From Pontibacter oryzae (GTDB taxonomy: Bacteria > Bacteroidota > Bacteroidia > Cytophagales > Hymenobacteraceae), in NCBI RefSeq assembly GCF_003576375.1, contig NZ_QWGE01000002.1, positions 434,001-498,000 on the forward strand: DNA of 64,000 bases, read 5' to 3'. The notes beneath the pieces are model-generated. The model had not been told where the DNA came from. It was given only the letters and a program-made list of their open reading frames with translations, and searched no databases. Of this stretch, positions 44,866-54,246 are shown piece after piece. The stretch's first letter is position 1. The number at the start of each line of letters is the position of its first letter. A program made the position numbers and the translations under genes.

Positions 44866-46323
44866 TTAAGCGTTCAGCTTCTCGCGCAGCAACTGGTTTG
44901 TCGCCTTCGGATCGGCTTTGCCTTTCGTTTTCTTCATGATCTCACCCATAAACATCCCGATCAGGGATTGCTTACCGGCTTTGTATTCTTCCACTTTTGC
45001 CGGGTTATCGGCCAACACCTGCTCCACAATGGCTGTGAGCTCATCGGCATTTGTTTCCTGCAGCAGGTTTTGCTCTTCCGCCACGCGCTGCGCCGTCATG
45101 TCCGGGTGCTCTAGCATGTATGGAAACACCTGCTTGGCGGCCACAGAGTGGCTAACTTTATTCTCATCTACTAAAGCAATCAGCTGCGCAATTTGTTCCG
45201 GCTTCAGCGGGAAATCCTTGATGTGCAGCTGCAGCTCGTTTAAGTATGATTTTACAGGGCCCATCACCCAGTTTGAGGCAGCTTTATAGTTTTGAGTGTG
45301 CTTTGCCAGCTCCTCAAAGTATAAAGCGATCTCCTTTGCATCAGTCAATACGTTAGCATCATACTCTGGCAAGCCAAGCTCCTTTACAAAACGGTTGTAT
45401 AACTCTTGCGGCAAACTAGGCATCGCCTCCTTCACGGCGTTCAGCCACTCCTGCTCAATAATCAATGGCGGCAGGTCCGGCTCCGGGAAGTAACGGTAAT
45501 CGTTCAGGGTTTCCTTGGAGCGCATGGCTGTTGTTGAGCCCGTATTGGCATCAAAGTTTCTGGTTTCGCCGTCTACTTTACCACCATTCTCCAGCACCAT
45601 AATCTGGCGCTCAATCTCGTGCTCGATGGCGCGCTGCACGTTACGGAAGGAGTTCATGTTCTTAACCTCCACCTTGGTTCCCCAAAGCGTAGAGTCCTTC
45701 AGCATCACGGAAATGTTGGCATCGCAACGTAGCGAGCCTTCTTCCATGTTCCCGTCGCAGATATCCAGGTAACGCACCAGGCGCTTAATCTCGATGAGGT
45801 AGTTATAAGCTTCCTCCGAATCGCGGATATCCGGCTCCGAAACGATCTCAATCAGTGGCACGCCTGCACGGTTAAAGTCAACAAGCGTTTCAACCTCGCC
45901 TGGCAAGTGCATGGATTTACCGGCATCCTCCTCCATATGGATTCTTGTAATACCTATCTTTTTCTCCTCGCCGGCAGCATCTTTTATCAAAAGGTGGCCC
46001 TGGGTACAGATTGGTGTTTTATCCTGTGTGATCTGGTAACCCTTCGGAAGGTCAGGGTAGAAATAGTTTTTGCGGGCATACACGTTATACTTTGTGATGT
46101 CGCAGTTAGTAGCCAAGCCCATTTTAACAGCCATTTCCACTACGCGCTTGTTTACGCGGGGCAGCGTGCCTGGCAGCGCCAGCGTAATCTCGCTCAGGTT
46201 GGTGTTAGGCAGCATGCCATACTCCGTAGAGTCTGAAGAGTAGGCTTTGCTGTTGGTGAGCAACTGGGCGTGCACCTCTAAACCTATAATGGCCTGATAC
46301 TTATCTCTTATTGCTTTATCCAT
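44866..46323 (-). CDS. gatB: Asp-tRNA(Asn)/Glu-tRNA(Gln) amidotransferase subunit B, 485 aa
   Basis: The ATP-dependent subunit that activates the misacylated tRNA for amidation with GatA and GatC. The family opening (YQAIIGLEVHAQLLT) is followed by LALPGTLPRVN, the metal/tRNA block (DLPKGYQITQDKTPI, EEDAGKSMH, DFNRAGVPLIEIVSEPDI) and the C-terminal YqeY-like domain (GMFMGEIMKKTKGKADP). Length matches the family (about 480). gatA and gatC are elsewhere. ATG 46323 is preferred. Confidence 0.96.
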   Translation of the reverse strand: MDKAIRDKYQAIIGLEVHAQLLTNSKAYSSDSTEYGMLPNTNLSEITLALPGTLPRVNKRVVEMAVKMGLATNCDITKYNVYARKNYFYPDLPKGYQITQDKTPICTQGHLLIKDAAGEEKKIGITRIHMEEDAGKSMHLPGEVETLVDFNRAGVPLIEIVSEPDIRDSEEAYNYLIEIKRLVRYLDICDGNMEEGSLRCDANISVMLKDSTLWGTKVEVKNMNSFRNVQRAIEHEIERQIMVLENGGKVDGETRNFDANTGSTTAMRSKETLNDYRYFPEPDLPPLIIEQEWLNAVKEAMPSLPQELYNRFVKELGLPEYDANVLTDAKEIALYFEELAKHTQNYKAASNWVMGPVKSYLNELQLHIKDFPLKPEQIAQLIALVDENKVSHSVAAKQVFPYMLEHPDMTAQRVAEEQNLLQETNADELTAIVEQVLADNPAKVEEYKAGKQSLIGMFMGEIMKKTKGKADPKATNQLLREKLNA

Positions 46324-46397
46324 TGCTTTAATAAGTGATGCAGCTTAATCCACAGGTAAGTATAGCTTGCGGATTAAGCTGCACGAGCATTTAATGA

Positions 46398-49034
46398 TTA
46401 TCCGTTAATAATAGACTGAACAAGTTCCTGTGCCTTAGCCGGCACGGCTTCGAGGCCTGCTACATCTTTGCCGCCTGCTGTGGCATAAAACGGCTGGCCA
46501 CCGCCGCCGCCTTTTATTTCCTTGGCAAGTTCGCGCACCATCTGGCTAGCGTTCATACCTTTATCCTGCACCAGGTTATCCGATAGCATTACAGCAATCT
46601 GCGGTTTTCCGTCAATCTCGGCGGCAAGTATGAGTACCAGGTTTTCTACCACCTGACGCATATCAAAGGCCAGTTTTTTCAGGTAATCGGCTGAGCTTAG
46701 GTTAACGCGCTCGGCAATCAGCTTTACTTCGCCAATGGTCTGGGCTTTGTCTGCCAGGGTATCCTTTAGTGTGCCCAGTTGCTTGAGCTCAAACTGCTCC
46801 AGTTGCTTTTGAAGTGCTTTCAGGTCCTCCTGCATTTTTTGCACGGCACCCGATATATTGCTTTGCGTATTTAGCACCTCGCGCACCGCGTTCAGTTCGT
46901 TTAGCTGCTGCTGCATGTATTCTTCCGCGCCAGTGGCTGTTACAGCCTCAATGCGGCGCACACCTGCTGCCACAGAGCTCTCCCCGATAATCTTGAAATA
47001 TCCGATGTTGCCGGTGTTGTGCACATGGGTTCCACCGCAAAGCTCTACAGAATACTCGCTGCCGAAAGTGATCACGCGAACAAAGTCGCCATACTTTTCA
47101 CCGAAAAGGGCCATGGCGCCTAGCTCCTTGGCTTCATCGATCGGTACATTGCGTCGCTCATCCAATGGAATGGCCTGGCGCACGCGCTCGTTCACGATGT
47201 GCTCAATCTGGCGCAACTCAGCATCCTCTACCTTTGCAAAGTGCGAAAAGTCAAAGCGCAGTACTTTCTCGCTCACCAGGGAGCCGCGCTGTTGCACGTG
47301 GTCGCCGAGAACGGTGCGCAGGGCAGCATGAAGCAGGTGCGTGGCCGAGTGATTTTTTCTGATCAGGTTGCGGCGTTCGGCATCAATCTCAGCGCTGAAG
47401 CCAGCCTCCAGGTTTTGCGGCAACTTAGCGGTGATGTGAAGTATTAGGTCGTTCTCCTTTTTGGTATCCAACACCTCCACGCGCTCATCTCCAGACACTA
47501 AGTATCCTATATCCCCTACCTGTCCACCGCTTTCGGCGTAGAAAGGCGTTCGATCAAGTACAAGGTGGTATTCGCTTTTATTCTTGGCCTTTACCTGGCG
47601 GTAACGAACTATGTGTGCATCGCTGGTGTCGCAGTCATAGCCGATAAACTCGTTCACAACGTCGGGCTGAAGTATGACCCAGTCGCTTTGCTCGGTGGCA
47701 GAAGCATTACGTGAGCGGTTTTTCTGCTGCTCCATTTCTTTGGCAAAGCCTGACTCATCAACCTTCAGGCCTTTTTCACGGGCAATCAGGGCAGTTAGGT
47801 CCAGCGGGAAGCCAAAGGTGTCGTATAGCTCAAAAGCCGTTTTCCCATCGATGGTGTTTTGCTGCTGCTTAAAGGTATCCTCCAGTGCATCGAGGCGCTT
47901 AAGGCCATTCTCCAGTGTACGCAAGAAAGCATTTTCCTCCTCCTCAATAACGCGCTGCACAAACCCAAGCTGCTGCTTCAGCTCCGGGAATACGTGTGCT
48001 GTCTGCTCGGCCAGTACTTCAGTGAGCTTATACAGGAATGGTTTTTTAAAATCAAGGAAGGTAAAGCCGTAACGCACCGCGCGGCGCAGAATACGACGGA
48101 TCACGTAACCGGCCTTGTTGTTGGATGGCAGCTGACCATCGGCAATTGTGAAGGAAATGGCACGTATGTGGTCGGCTATAACGCGGATGGCGATGTCTTT
48201 TTTCTCATCGTCGCCATAAGTTACGCCGGCTTCTTTTGCGATGTACTGGATTAGCGGCTGGAATACGTCGGTGTCGTAGTTAGAGCGCTTGCCTTGGATG
48301 GCCATGCACAAACGCTCGAAGCCCATACCTGTATCTACGTGCTGTGCAGGCAGTTTTACCAGCCTGCCATCAGCCAGGCGGTTAAACTCCATGAACACGT
48401 TGTTCCAGATCTCCACAACCTGTGGGTGGTCGTTGTTTACCAGGTCCTTGCCGTTTACGGCAGCGCGTTCTTCATCGGCACGCAAATCAATGTGTATCTC
48501 AGTGCACGGTCCGCAAGGGCCGGTATCGCCCATCTCCCAGAAATTATCCTTCTTAGACCCCATCAGGATGCGGTCCTCAGCGATCATAGTCTTCCAGATA
48601 TCGTATGCTTCCTGGTCTTTTACCAGGTTTTCAGAAGGGTCTCCCTCAAACACAGAAACATAAAGCCTGTCCTTTGGCAGTTGGTATACTTCCGTAAGCA
48701 GCTCCCAGGCCCACTCTAAGGCTTCTTTCTTAAAGTAATCGCCAAAAGACCAGTTGCCCAGCATCTCAAACATGGTATGGTGGTAAGTGTCGTAGCCTAC
48801 TTCCTCCAGGTCGTTATGCTTTCCGCTTACGCGCAGGCACTTCTGCGTATCTGCAATGCGCTTGTTAGGCGCAGGTTTGTTGCCCAGGAAATAATCTTTA
48901 AAGGGAGCCATACCTGCATTAATGAACATGAGGGTGGGGTCATCCTTTACCACAATAGGGGCAGAAGACACAATCTGGTGCTGTTTGGAAGCGAAGAAGT
49001 CCAGGAACTTTTGTCTAATTTCAGCTGAATTCAT
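46398..49034 (-). CDS. alaS: Alanyl-tRNA synthetase, 878 aa
   Basis: Charges tRNA(Ala) with alanine. The N-terminal class II core starts at FFASKQHQIVSSAPIVV and includes the family block FINAGMAPFKDYFLG. The editing domain has the zinc motif HSATHLLHAAL with a second pair in CGGTHVHNTG. The C-Ala domain carries EIKGGGGGQPFYATAGG. The usual start MNSAEIRQKFLDFF is present at ATG 49034. Full length is typical (about 875). It lies 74 bases upstream of gatB on the same strand, so both protein-synthesis genes may be linked. Confidence 0.97.
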   Translation of the reverse strand: MNSAEIRQKFLDFFASKQHQIVSSAPIVVKDDPTLMFINAGMAPFKDYFLGNKPAPNKRIADTQKCLRVSGKHNDLEEVGYDTYHHTMFEMLGNWSFGDYFKKEALEWAWELLTEVYQLPKDRLYVSVFEGDPSENLVKDQEAYDIWKTMIAEDRILMGSKKDNFWEMGDTGPCGPCTEIHIDLRADEERAAVNGKDLVNNDHPQVVEIWNNVFMEFNRLADGRLVKLPAQHVDTGMGFERLCMAIQGKRSNYDTDVFQPLIQYIAKEAGVTYGDDEKKDIAIRVIADHIRAISFTIADGQLPSNNKAGYVIRRILRRAVRYGFTFLDFKKPFLYKLTEVLAEQTAHVFPELKQQLGFVQRVIEEEENAFLRTLENGLKRLDALEDTFKQQQNTIDGKTAFELYDTFGFPLDLTALIAREKGLKVDESGFAKEMEQQKNRSRNASATEQSDWVILQPDVVNEFIGYDCDTSDAHIVRYRQVKAKNKSEYHLVLDRTPFYAESGGQVGDIGYLVSGDERVEVLDTKKENDLILHITAKLPQNLEAGFSAEIDAERRNLIRKNHSATHLLHAALRTVLGDHVQQRGSLVSEKVLRFDFSHFAKVEDAELRQIEHIVNERVRQAIPLDERRNVPIDEAKELGAMALFGEKYGDFVRVITFGSEYSVELCGGTHVHNTGNIGYFKIIGESSVAAGVRRIEAVTATGAEEYMQQQLNELNAVREVLNTQSNISGAVQKMQEDLKALQKQLEQFELKQLGTLKDTLADKAQTIGEVKLIAERVNLSSADYLKKLAFDMRQVVENLVLILAAEIDGKPQIAVMLSDNLVQDKGMNASQMVRELAKEIKGGGGGQPFYATAGGKDVAGLEAVPAKAQELVQSIING

Positions 49035-49186
49035 GTATGAGTGTTAAGCCTTTAGATACTTAGTGCTATACTTGTTGTTTAAGAGAGAAAAATATCTAAT
49101 TTTTGCCAATCGGAACAGGATTATATAACCTGATACCGCAAGCACATTATAAGCAAAAGTAGCATATTTAGCCGTAATCAGGAACA

Positions 49187-49217
49187 TTTGGCTGAAAATT
49201 ACACGGCTTTAGCTTTT
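49187..49217 (+). promoter_or_regulatory. Promoter for the merR gene
   Basis: A -33 box TTTG (49187-49190) and a -7 box TAGCTTTT (49210-49217, one mismatch to TAnnTTTG) are separated by 19 bases, close to the Bacteroidota ideal. The start would be near 49224, 10 bases before ATG 49234. Confidence 0.5.
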
Positions 49218-49233
49218 TAATCACAAGAAACTT

Positions 49234-49581
49234 ATGCCTTACAAGGAAAAAGATATAGAAAAACAATATTACACCATTGGCGAAGTAGCTGGTATGTTTC
49301 AAGTAGCCCCTTCGTTGATTCGTTTTTGGGAGACTGAATTTGAGCAGCTTAGGCCGAAAAAAAATAAAAAAGGTAACCGCCAGTATACACCTAAGGATAT
49401 TGAAACCCTACGCACCGTTTACCACTTGGTTAAAGAGCGCGGCTATACTATTCAGGGCGCCAAAGACGTGATGCGCAACAAGCCTGTGCAGGCCAAAGAC
49501 AAGATGGAAATCATAGAGTCTTTGGCGAAAGTGCGTACTTTTTTGCAGGGCATTAAGGATCAACTGAATACCAAAGTATAA
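49234..49581 (+). CDS. MerR-family regulator, 115 aa
   Basis: A short winged-helix DNA-binding protein. The N-terminal HTH (YTIGEVAGMFQVAPSLIRFWETEF) and wing (NKKGNRQYTPKDIETLRTVY) are clear; the C-terminus is a short dimerisation helix with no ligand domain. Cysteine ligands for metal sensing are absent. In this short form it is typical of Bacteroidota MerR-like proteins of unknown target. It is 23 bases from dprA and likely co-transcribed with it. Confidence 0.92.
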   Translation: MPYKEKDIEKQYYTIGEVAGMFQVAPSLIRFWETEFEQLRPKKNKKGNRQYTPKDIETLRTVYHLVKERGYTIQGAKDVMRNKPVQAKDKMEIIESLAKVRTFLQGIKDQLNTKV

Positions 49582-49604
49582 ATCCTGCGTACGTTCTTAA
49601 CCAT

Positions 49605-50720
49605 ATGGTTGATGAGCAGAATATTTATGAAGCAGCCCTCACGAGGTTGCCGGGGGTTGGCGCACAGCTAACACGCCAGCTGGTGAGCTATTGCGGCTCA
49701 CCCAAAGCTGTTTTCCAGGCTCCACCCGGTAAGCTGTTAAAAATTCCGGGGGTCGGCCCGAAACTGGTTAAAAGTATAGCCGAACACGCACGAACTGCTT
49801 TGGTACAAGCTGAGGAGTGCGTTAAACGCGCGACGGAGGAAGGCGTGCAACTGCTATTTTATACATCGCCCAAGTATCCGGACAGGCTAAAACAAGTGCC
49901 TGATGCCCCAACGATGCTTTACTACCGTGGCAATGCCAATCTAAACCAGCGTAGGATTGTAAGTATGGTGGGCACGCGCCAGATTTCAGCTTACGGCCAA
50001 ACAGTTACCGAGCGCATTGTGGAAGAACTAAAGGCTTATAATGTGATGATCGTGAGTGGGCTGGCCTATGGCGTGGATGTAGTAGCGCACCGTGCGGCCC
50101 TGCAGGCCGGCCTGCCAACCATAGGCGTAATGGCCAGTGGGCCCGACATAGTATACCCTGCCGTGCACCGCAAGTATGCCGAGCGCATGCTGACGCAGGG
50201 CGGCTTACTGACTGAGAATACGTTCGGCACCAAGCCCGACGCCCCGCGTTTCCCGGCGCGCAACCGTATTATAGCCGGCATGAGCGACTGCACCATTGTA
50301 GTGGAAGCAGCCATGAAAAGCGGCACCCTGATCACCGCCGATATCGCCCACAGCTACGACAAAGAAGTTATGGCCGTTCCGGGCAACATCACCTCCCCTG
50401 TTTCCGAGGGCACAAATTACCTGATCAAGTCATTGAAAGCTGTGGCCTATACTTCGGTGCAGGATCTGGTGGAGTTACTGAACTGGGACCTGGAGGATGA
50501 AGCAGCCGCTAAAACTACAGTTGCCGCCTTTAACCCCGCAGATTATAGTGAGGACGAGCTAAAGGTGTTGAGCGTACTGAAACAGACCCGCGAAGAACAC
50601 ATAGATAATCTGAGCTGGAAAGCCCAGTTGCCTGTAAGCCTCTTAGCATCGGTGCTTTTAGGGCTGGAGTTTAAAGGAATTATTAAAGCAATGCCCGGCA
50701 AGCGGTTTCAGTTAATTTAG
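49605..50720 (+). CDS. dprA: DNA-processing protein DprA, 371 aa
   Basis: Loads RecA onto incoming single-stranded DNA in natural transformation. An N-terminal helix-hairpin-helix-like part (LPGVGAQLTRQLVSYCG, IPGVGPKLVKSIAEHA) precedes the Rossmann core (VGTRQISAYGQ, VSGLAYGVDVVAHRAAL, GSGPDI-like ASGPDIVYP, PARNRIIAGMSDCTIVVEA, SGTLITADIA). A C-terminal winged-helix region (LSVLKQTREEHIDNLSWKAQLP) follows. All conserved core residues are present. ATG 49605 is the start. No com genes lie nearby. Confidence 0.95.
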   Translation: MVDEQNIYEAALTRLPGVGAQLTRQLVSYCGSPKAVFQAPPGKLLKIPGVGPKLVKSIAEHARTALVQAEECVKRATEEGVQLLFYTSPKYPDRLKQVPDAPTMLYYRGNANLNQRRIVSMVGTRQISAYGQTVTERIVEELKAYNVMIVSGLAYGVDVVAHRAALQAGLPTIGVMASGPDIVYPAVHRKYAERMLTQGGLLTENTFGTKPDAPRFPARNRIIAGMSDCTIVVEAAMKSGTLITADIAHSYDKEVMAVPGNITSPVSEGTNYLIKSLKAVAYTSVQDLVELLNWDLEDEAAAKTTVAAFNPADYSEDELKVLSVLKQTREEHIDNLSWKAQLPVSLLASVLLGLEFKGIIKAMPGKRFQLI

Positions 50721-50727
50721 AAGAAGG

Positions 50728-51657
50728 TTACTGCTGCTTCAGCCCTTTATAAATTTCTTGGTAAAGCGGTACATCCACGCTAAACGTTGCTGCTTCTCTA
50801 ACGATATAGCCCGTTAACGTTTCCACTTCAGACTGCTTTCCGGCAACCACGTCGCGCTGCATTGAAGAGGTTGCCGTTGGCGGGAGTTTATCTACTATGG
50901 CCAAATTTCGCTGCACAATATCTGCCGGCAATTCTAATCCTTTCGCTTTTGCCAGGCTTGCCAGCTCCTCTATCAGTTGCGCCAATTGCGCTTTCAGTTT
51001 AGGGTCATTGGTTATGTCCCCCATCGATTTATGAGTAAATGAAGTTAACGAGCCTACTGGTGAAATAAATGAGAACTTTTCCCATACTTTCTCAGCTACT
51101 TCCTTAGCGTAAAACTCATGGTTAATGCCTGCTTCTGTAAAAAGCCAATCCAGCTTCTGGCGAGTGGTTTCTGAAAGCTCTGGCTTACCCCAGATAAGCC
51201 GGTTATACTTGCCCTGCACCTGCACTATACCTGCCGCTTTTATACTCGAGATAATGTATACGCAGCCCCAAAGCGTAGTGGTACCCGAGAAACGCTCGTG
51301 CAAATAATCCATGCCGTCAATTCCATTAAGCAATGGCAAGAGCACCGTGCTAGGTGCAATGTTTGCTGCCAGTTGTTCTGCTACTTGCTCCAGGCTGTAG
51401 CTCTTCACACAGAATAGTACTAGGTCCAGTGGGCCAAGTTGCTCTGATCGGTCAGTGATCGTATTAGGATGCGCGGTGAAAGATTCATTGCCCATCTCGA
51501 TTTTTAATCCATGCTCGAGCATGGCAGCCTTATGCTCGCCGCGGGCTATAAAAATAACCTCATGCGACTCATCGGCAGCGAAGCGCTGCGCCAACTTTCC
51601 GCCATAATATCCTCCAACTCCACCAATACCAACAACCGCAATTCTATACTTTTCCAT
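50728..51657 (-). CDS. panE: 2-dehydropantoate 2-reductase, 309 aa
   Basis: Reduces ketopantoate to pantoate with NADPH in pantothenate and CoA synthesis. The N-terminal Rossmann motif GIGGVGGYYGGKLA is diagnostic. The catalytic Lys is in SFISPVGSLTSF-adjacent VWEKFSFISP, and the later ELASLAKAKGLELP and SSMQRDVVAGKQSEVETL blocks, including the substrate-binding Ser-Ser and Glu, match the family. Length is normal. It is transcribed minus behind the CDF gene, 11 bases from its stop. Confidence 0.93.
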   Translation of the reverse strand: MEKYRIAVVGIGGVGGYYGGKLAQRFAADESHEVIFIARGEHKAAMLEHGLKIEMGNESFTAHPNTITDRSEQLGPLDLVLFCVKSYSLEQVAEQLAANIAPSTVLLPLLNGIDGMDYLHERFSGTTTLWGCVYIISSIKAAGIVQVQGKYNRLIWGKPELSETTRQKLDWLFTEAGINHEFYAKEVAEKVWEKFSFISPVGSLTSFTHKSMGDITNDPKLKAQLAQLIEELASLAKAKGLELPADIVQRNLAIVDKLPPTATSSMQRDVVAGKQSEVETLTGYIVREAATFSVDVPLYQEIYKGLKQQ

Positions 51658-51668
51658 ACCTTAGATTT

Positions 51669-52670
51669 TTAGTACGTGCCGTGCTTTCGGTCTGCTATAA
51701 CTTTGTCGAAATCCCATTCTACCCTTGCCATAAAAGCTTGCCTTCTCACCTCGCAATCAGTTTTGGTGCAGATGGCGCACGAAGGAGCAATACAAGGGTC
51801 GGTGTGAATGAACAGCTCTATACTTGGGTCTATCTTTTCACGGATAACCATGGCCACTGCCTCGACCTCATCATGCGCTTCCAGCACGTTCAAGTACCAA
51901 GGCACAGTCAGGTGGCAATCAATATGCAATGTGGAGCCATATTTTATTACCCGGAGATTGTGTATGTCTATCCAGTTTTCATGACGATTTTCGTTTAGTA
52001 CATTCACAATACGCTTTAAAAGCTCATAATCAGCTTCATCCATAATACCTGCAATGGAGCTGCGCAAAATGCGGTAACCTGTAATCCCGATCATCAAACC
52101 AAATAGTATGGCTACTACGCTGTCCAACCAAATCTGGTCTGTTAGGTAAATAAGCACCAGCCCAATTAGAATGCCTGCTGTGGAGTAAGCATCGGTTTGC
52201 AGGTGCTTACCACCAGCCTCCAACACCATGGAGTTGCTTTGCTTGCCGCGCCTCTCCGTAAGGAAACCCACAACAAAATTGATAACTCCGGAAGCAGCGA
52301 TAAGAAGCATACCTATGTCCAGCTTTTGCAAGGGCACCGGCTCTATCAGATTAAAAACCGACTTGAACATAATAGCGCCACCCGCAACAATAATGAGTGA
52401 GCCCTCTAGGGTGGCGGCCACGAATTCTATTTTCCCGTGGCCATACGGATGGTTCTCGTCTCGTGGCCTAGCCGACAGCACCAAACTATACAGTGAAAAT
52501 GCTCCAGCTACAACGTTTATGATAGACTCCAGGGCATCGGTAAGAATGGCATTGGAATTGGTAAGTATAAACGCAGTGAATTTACCGGCAAGTAGTAGCA
52601 CACCGACCAGCACCACAAACAGCTGAAGCCGAATGTTCTCACTCAGGTTGTTTAGTTTATTCTTGATCAA
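51669..52670 (-). CDS. Cation diffusion facilitator transporter with Cys-rich C-terminus, 333 aa
   Basis: An inner-membrane metal/proton antiporter of the CDF family, exporting zinc, iron or a similar cation. The first helices carry the SNAILTDALESIINV-type motif with the metal-site Asp, and the loop DENHPYGHGKIEF holds the HPYGHGK signature. The cytosolic domain ends with a His/Cys cluster (HTDPCIAPSCAICTKTDC), four cysteines in about 17 residues, not standard in zinc CDFs. It starts behind a TACCTTTG box at 52738. Confidence 0.93.
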   Translation of the reverse strand: MIKNKLNNLSENIRLQLFVVLVGVLLLAGKFTAFILTNSNAILTDALESIINVVAGAFSLYSLVLSARPRDENHPYGHGKIEFVAATLEGSLIIVAGGAIMFKSVFNLIEPVPLQKLDIGMLLIAASGVINFVVGFLTERRGKQSNSMVLEAGGKHLQTDAYSTAGILIGLVLIYLTDQIWLDSVVAILFGLMIGITGYRILRSSIAGIMDEADYELLKRIVNVLNENRHENWIDIHNLRVIKYGSTLHIDCHLTVPWYLNVLEAHDEVEAVAMVIREKIDPSIELFIHTDPCIAPSCAICTKTDCEVRRQAFMARVEWDFDKVIADRKHGTY

Positions 52671-52737
52671 AGAGATTTCTTTTTTTGACAGCTGGCTTTT
52701 GAGGCTTCAATTGAGCTGTTGTAATGGCCCAATTATA

Positions 52738-52745
52738 CAAAGGTA
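52738..52745 (-). promoter_or_regulatory. Candidate -7 box (TACCTTTG) for the CDF gene
   Basis: On the minus strand TACCTTTG fits TAnnTTTG and lies about 68 bases upstream of ATG 52670. No -33 box at standard spacing. Confidence 0.4.
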
Positions 52746-52827
52746 AGTAAACTGTCAGCAATTTCTAAGGTTGTATGGTGTTATGATAGTGCTGCACCGA
52801 CCACTTTGCTCACGTCCAGACTTTTAA

Positions 52828-52868
52828 CTATAAAAGGCCGAAGCATACGTTGCTTCGACCTTTTATAG
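52828..52868 (-). terminator. Terminator hairpin with an 18-bp stem, downstream of the GIY-YIG gene
   Basis: 52828-52845 pairs with 52851-52868 with one mismatch around a 5-base loop. It ends the minus-strand gene at 52885-53172. Confidence 0.8.
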
Positions 52869-52884
52869 CTATCAATTATCTCTT

Positions 52885-53172
52885 TTAATCGTCTAGCGTA
52901 TCGCTAAGGTCCAACCAGTTCGGGTTCATTGACTCTATCAAGCTAAAGGTGGAATCCATTGAGCCGCCCTTTATCTGTCTTTCCCTATTCAAGGCTTCCT
53001 CCTGTGCTTTGTAGTGTTCATAATACACAAGCTTTGGCTGTTCCCCATGGGTTTGAGTGGTTGTATTAAAAGGTCGGTTTTGGCGCAGGTTATCTGCAAT
53101 ACCTATTTCAACATCGTCCCCGTGCTGGTTACCATAGATATACACAAAGTAATGCGGGTCTTTTGCTTGCAT
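52885..53172 (-). CDS. Degenerate GIY-YIG domain protein, 95 aa
   Basis: A small protein with the UvrC-like GIY-YIG fold. The first strand (YFVYIYGN) and the last part (PKLVYYEHYKAQEEALNRERQIKG, then LIESMNPNWLDLSD) match the family, but the YIG element reads EIG (VEIGIADNL) and the basic residue pair after the QIK helix is lost (GGSMDSTF), so nuclease activity is doubtful. Such small standalone proteins are common in Bacteroidota. ATG 53172 is the start. Neighbours give no clue. Confidence 0.8.
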   Translation of the reverse strand: MQAKDPHYFVYIYGNQHGDDVEIGIADNLRQNRPFNTTTQTHGEQPKLVYYEHYKAQEEALNRERQIKGGSMDSTFSLIESMNPNWLDLSDTLDD

Positions 53173-53417
53173 AATAATAGCTTCTTTAGGCTAATATACG
53201 CTATACTTGTCACTCCGTTGCGGCTGTGTAAGTATATCAAACTGCAACCATTGTATAAGAATTACCAAGTATATAGCATAGTTATATTTTAAAACAGTAA
53301 TATGATTATATTGCAAAATAGCATAAGCAAACAATTGAAAGCCAAGGCATATTAACGCCAATTTTGACTCCGTAACGTACGCATTAATGAAAACAAACAC
53401 CCTTTAACCCTAAGTAT

Positions 53418-53846
53418 ATGATGTATACTTTTAAAAAAGACTTTGCCACTGTTGCAGTGGACAAGAAGAATAGCCTGATCGTACTGAAATGGCTCCGCCA
53501 GCCAACTGAGGAAGAGTTTAAAGCGACCTTTGCAGCAAGCCTTGAAACAGCCCAAAACTACAACTTACGCAGGTACCTTTCCATCAACACGCTTGGGATT
53601 AACATCGACCTTTCCGGGCAGCGGTGGGTTGCAACACTTGGGGCCGAAACAATGCAGCATCTAAGTCTGGAGCGCTATGCCCGCGTATTGCCCCGTGATG
53701 CTATACAGGAGATCATCTCGCACAAAATTTACGAGAACCTACAACGTTTGCTGCCCAACACTATGCAGTTCAGTGTATTTTATGAAGAGGAAGCCGCTAT
53801 GAGATGGCTGTTACAAAGCGAGAAAAAGTATAGTAAGAAGCGATGA
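53418..53846 (+). CDS. Conserved hypothetical protein, 142 aa
   Basis: I do not recognise a named family. It is a soluble protein with an alpha/beta layout (MYTFKKDFATVAVDKKNSLIVLKWLRQPTEEEFKATFAA) reminiscent of SpoIIAA/STAS-like proteins of Hymenobacteraceae, and a basic end (KKYSKKR). There is no signal peptide. Start is ATG 53418 or the adjacent ATG 53421. The upstream 245-bp gap is AT-rich with no visible gene. Confidence 0.7.
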   Translation: MMYTFKKDFATVAVDKKNSLIVLKWLRQPTEEEFKATFAASLETAQNYNLRRYLSINTLGINIDLSGQRWVATLGAETMQHLSLERYARVLPRDAIQEIISHKIYENLQRLLPNTMQFSVFYEEEAAMRWLLQSEKKYSKKR

Positions 53847-53883
53847 ATCCTAAGAGCCCTACGTTATTGTAGAATGGAGTAAC

Positions 53884-54084
53884 TTACAGTTCCTCTAGGT
53901 CAAAATCTTTGCCTTTCCCATATTTGATTAGGTCGTGCAGTAAGTATACATCCAGTGTTAAGAGGTCTTTGACTTTATAGGTATTTTCCTCCGGCATATC
54001 CATTACCTGAAAGTCAAAGGTTTCACCGTAATTTTTAAGCCTGTATTTCTTACCTCTACGGAGGTTATCCAAGGAAATTGCCAT
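53884..54084 (-). CDS. Small conserved-looking hypothetical protein, 66 aa
   Basis: A short soluble protein beginning MAISLDNLRRGKKYRLKNYG, with beta-strand-like sequence (FDFQVMDMPEENTYKVKD) and an acidic end (DFDLEEL). The reading is coherent and starts at a good ATG, but I know no family. It is convergent with the gene at 53418, with 37 bases between stops. Confidence 0.6.
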   Translation of the reverse strand: MAISLDNLRRGKKYRLKNYGETFDFQVMDMPEENTYKVKDLLTLDVYLLHDLIKYGKGKDFDLEEL

Positions 54085-54220
54085 CTGTAACGCGCTTCTT
54101 TCTTAATTGATTTTAACAAATATACGTTGGTTACCTGCAAAAGCCTTGTATATGGCATATTTATCTGATAGTGCATTTTTACCACGCGTTTGCTCCTGTT
54201 ATTAGTTTTGGCAGTTTGGC

Positions 54221-54228
54221 TATCTTTG
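54221..54228 (+). promoter_or_regulatory. -7 box (TATCTTTG) that fixes the truC start
   Basis: TATCTTTG fits TAnnTTTG and lies inside the longest open frame, so transcription starting near 54235 excludes the upstream TTG 54190 start. Confidence 0.5.
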
Positions 54229-54246
54229 CCAAAAAAAAAGCGGAAC

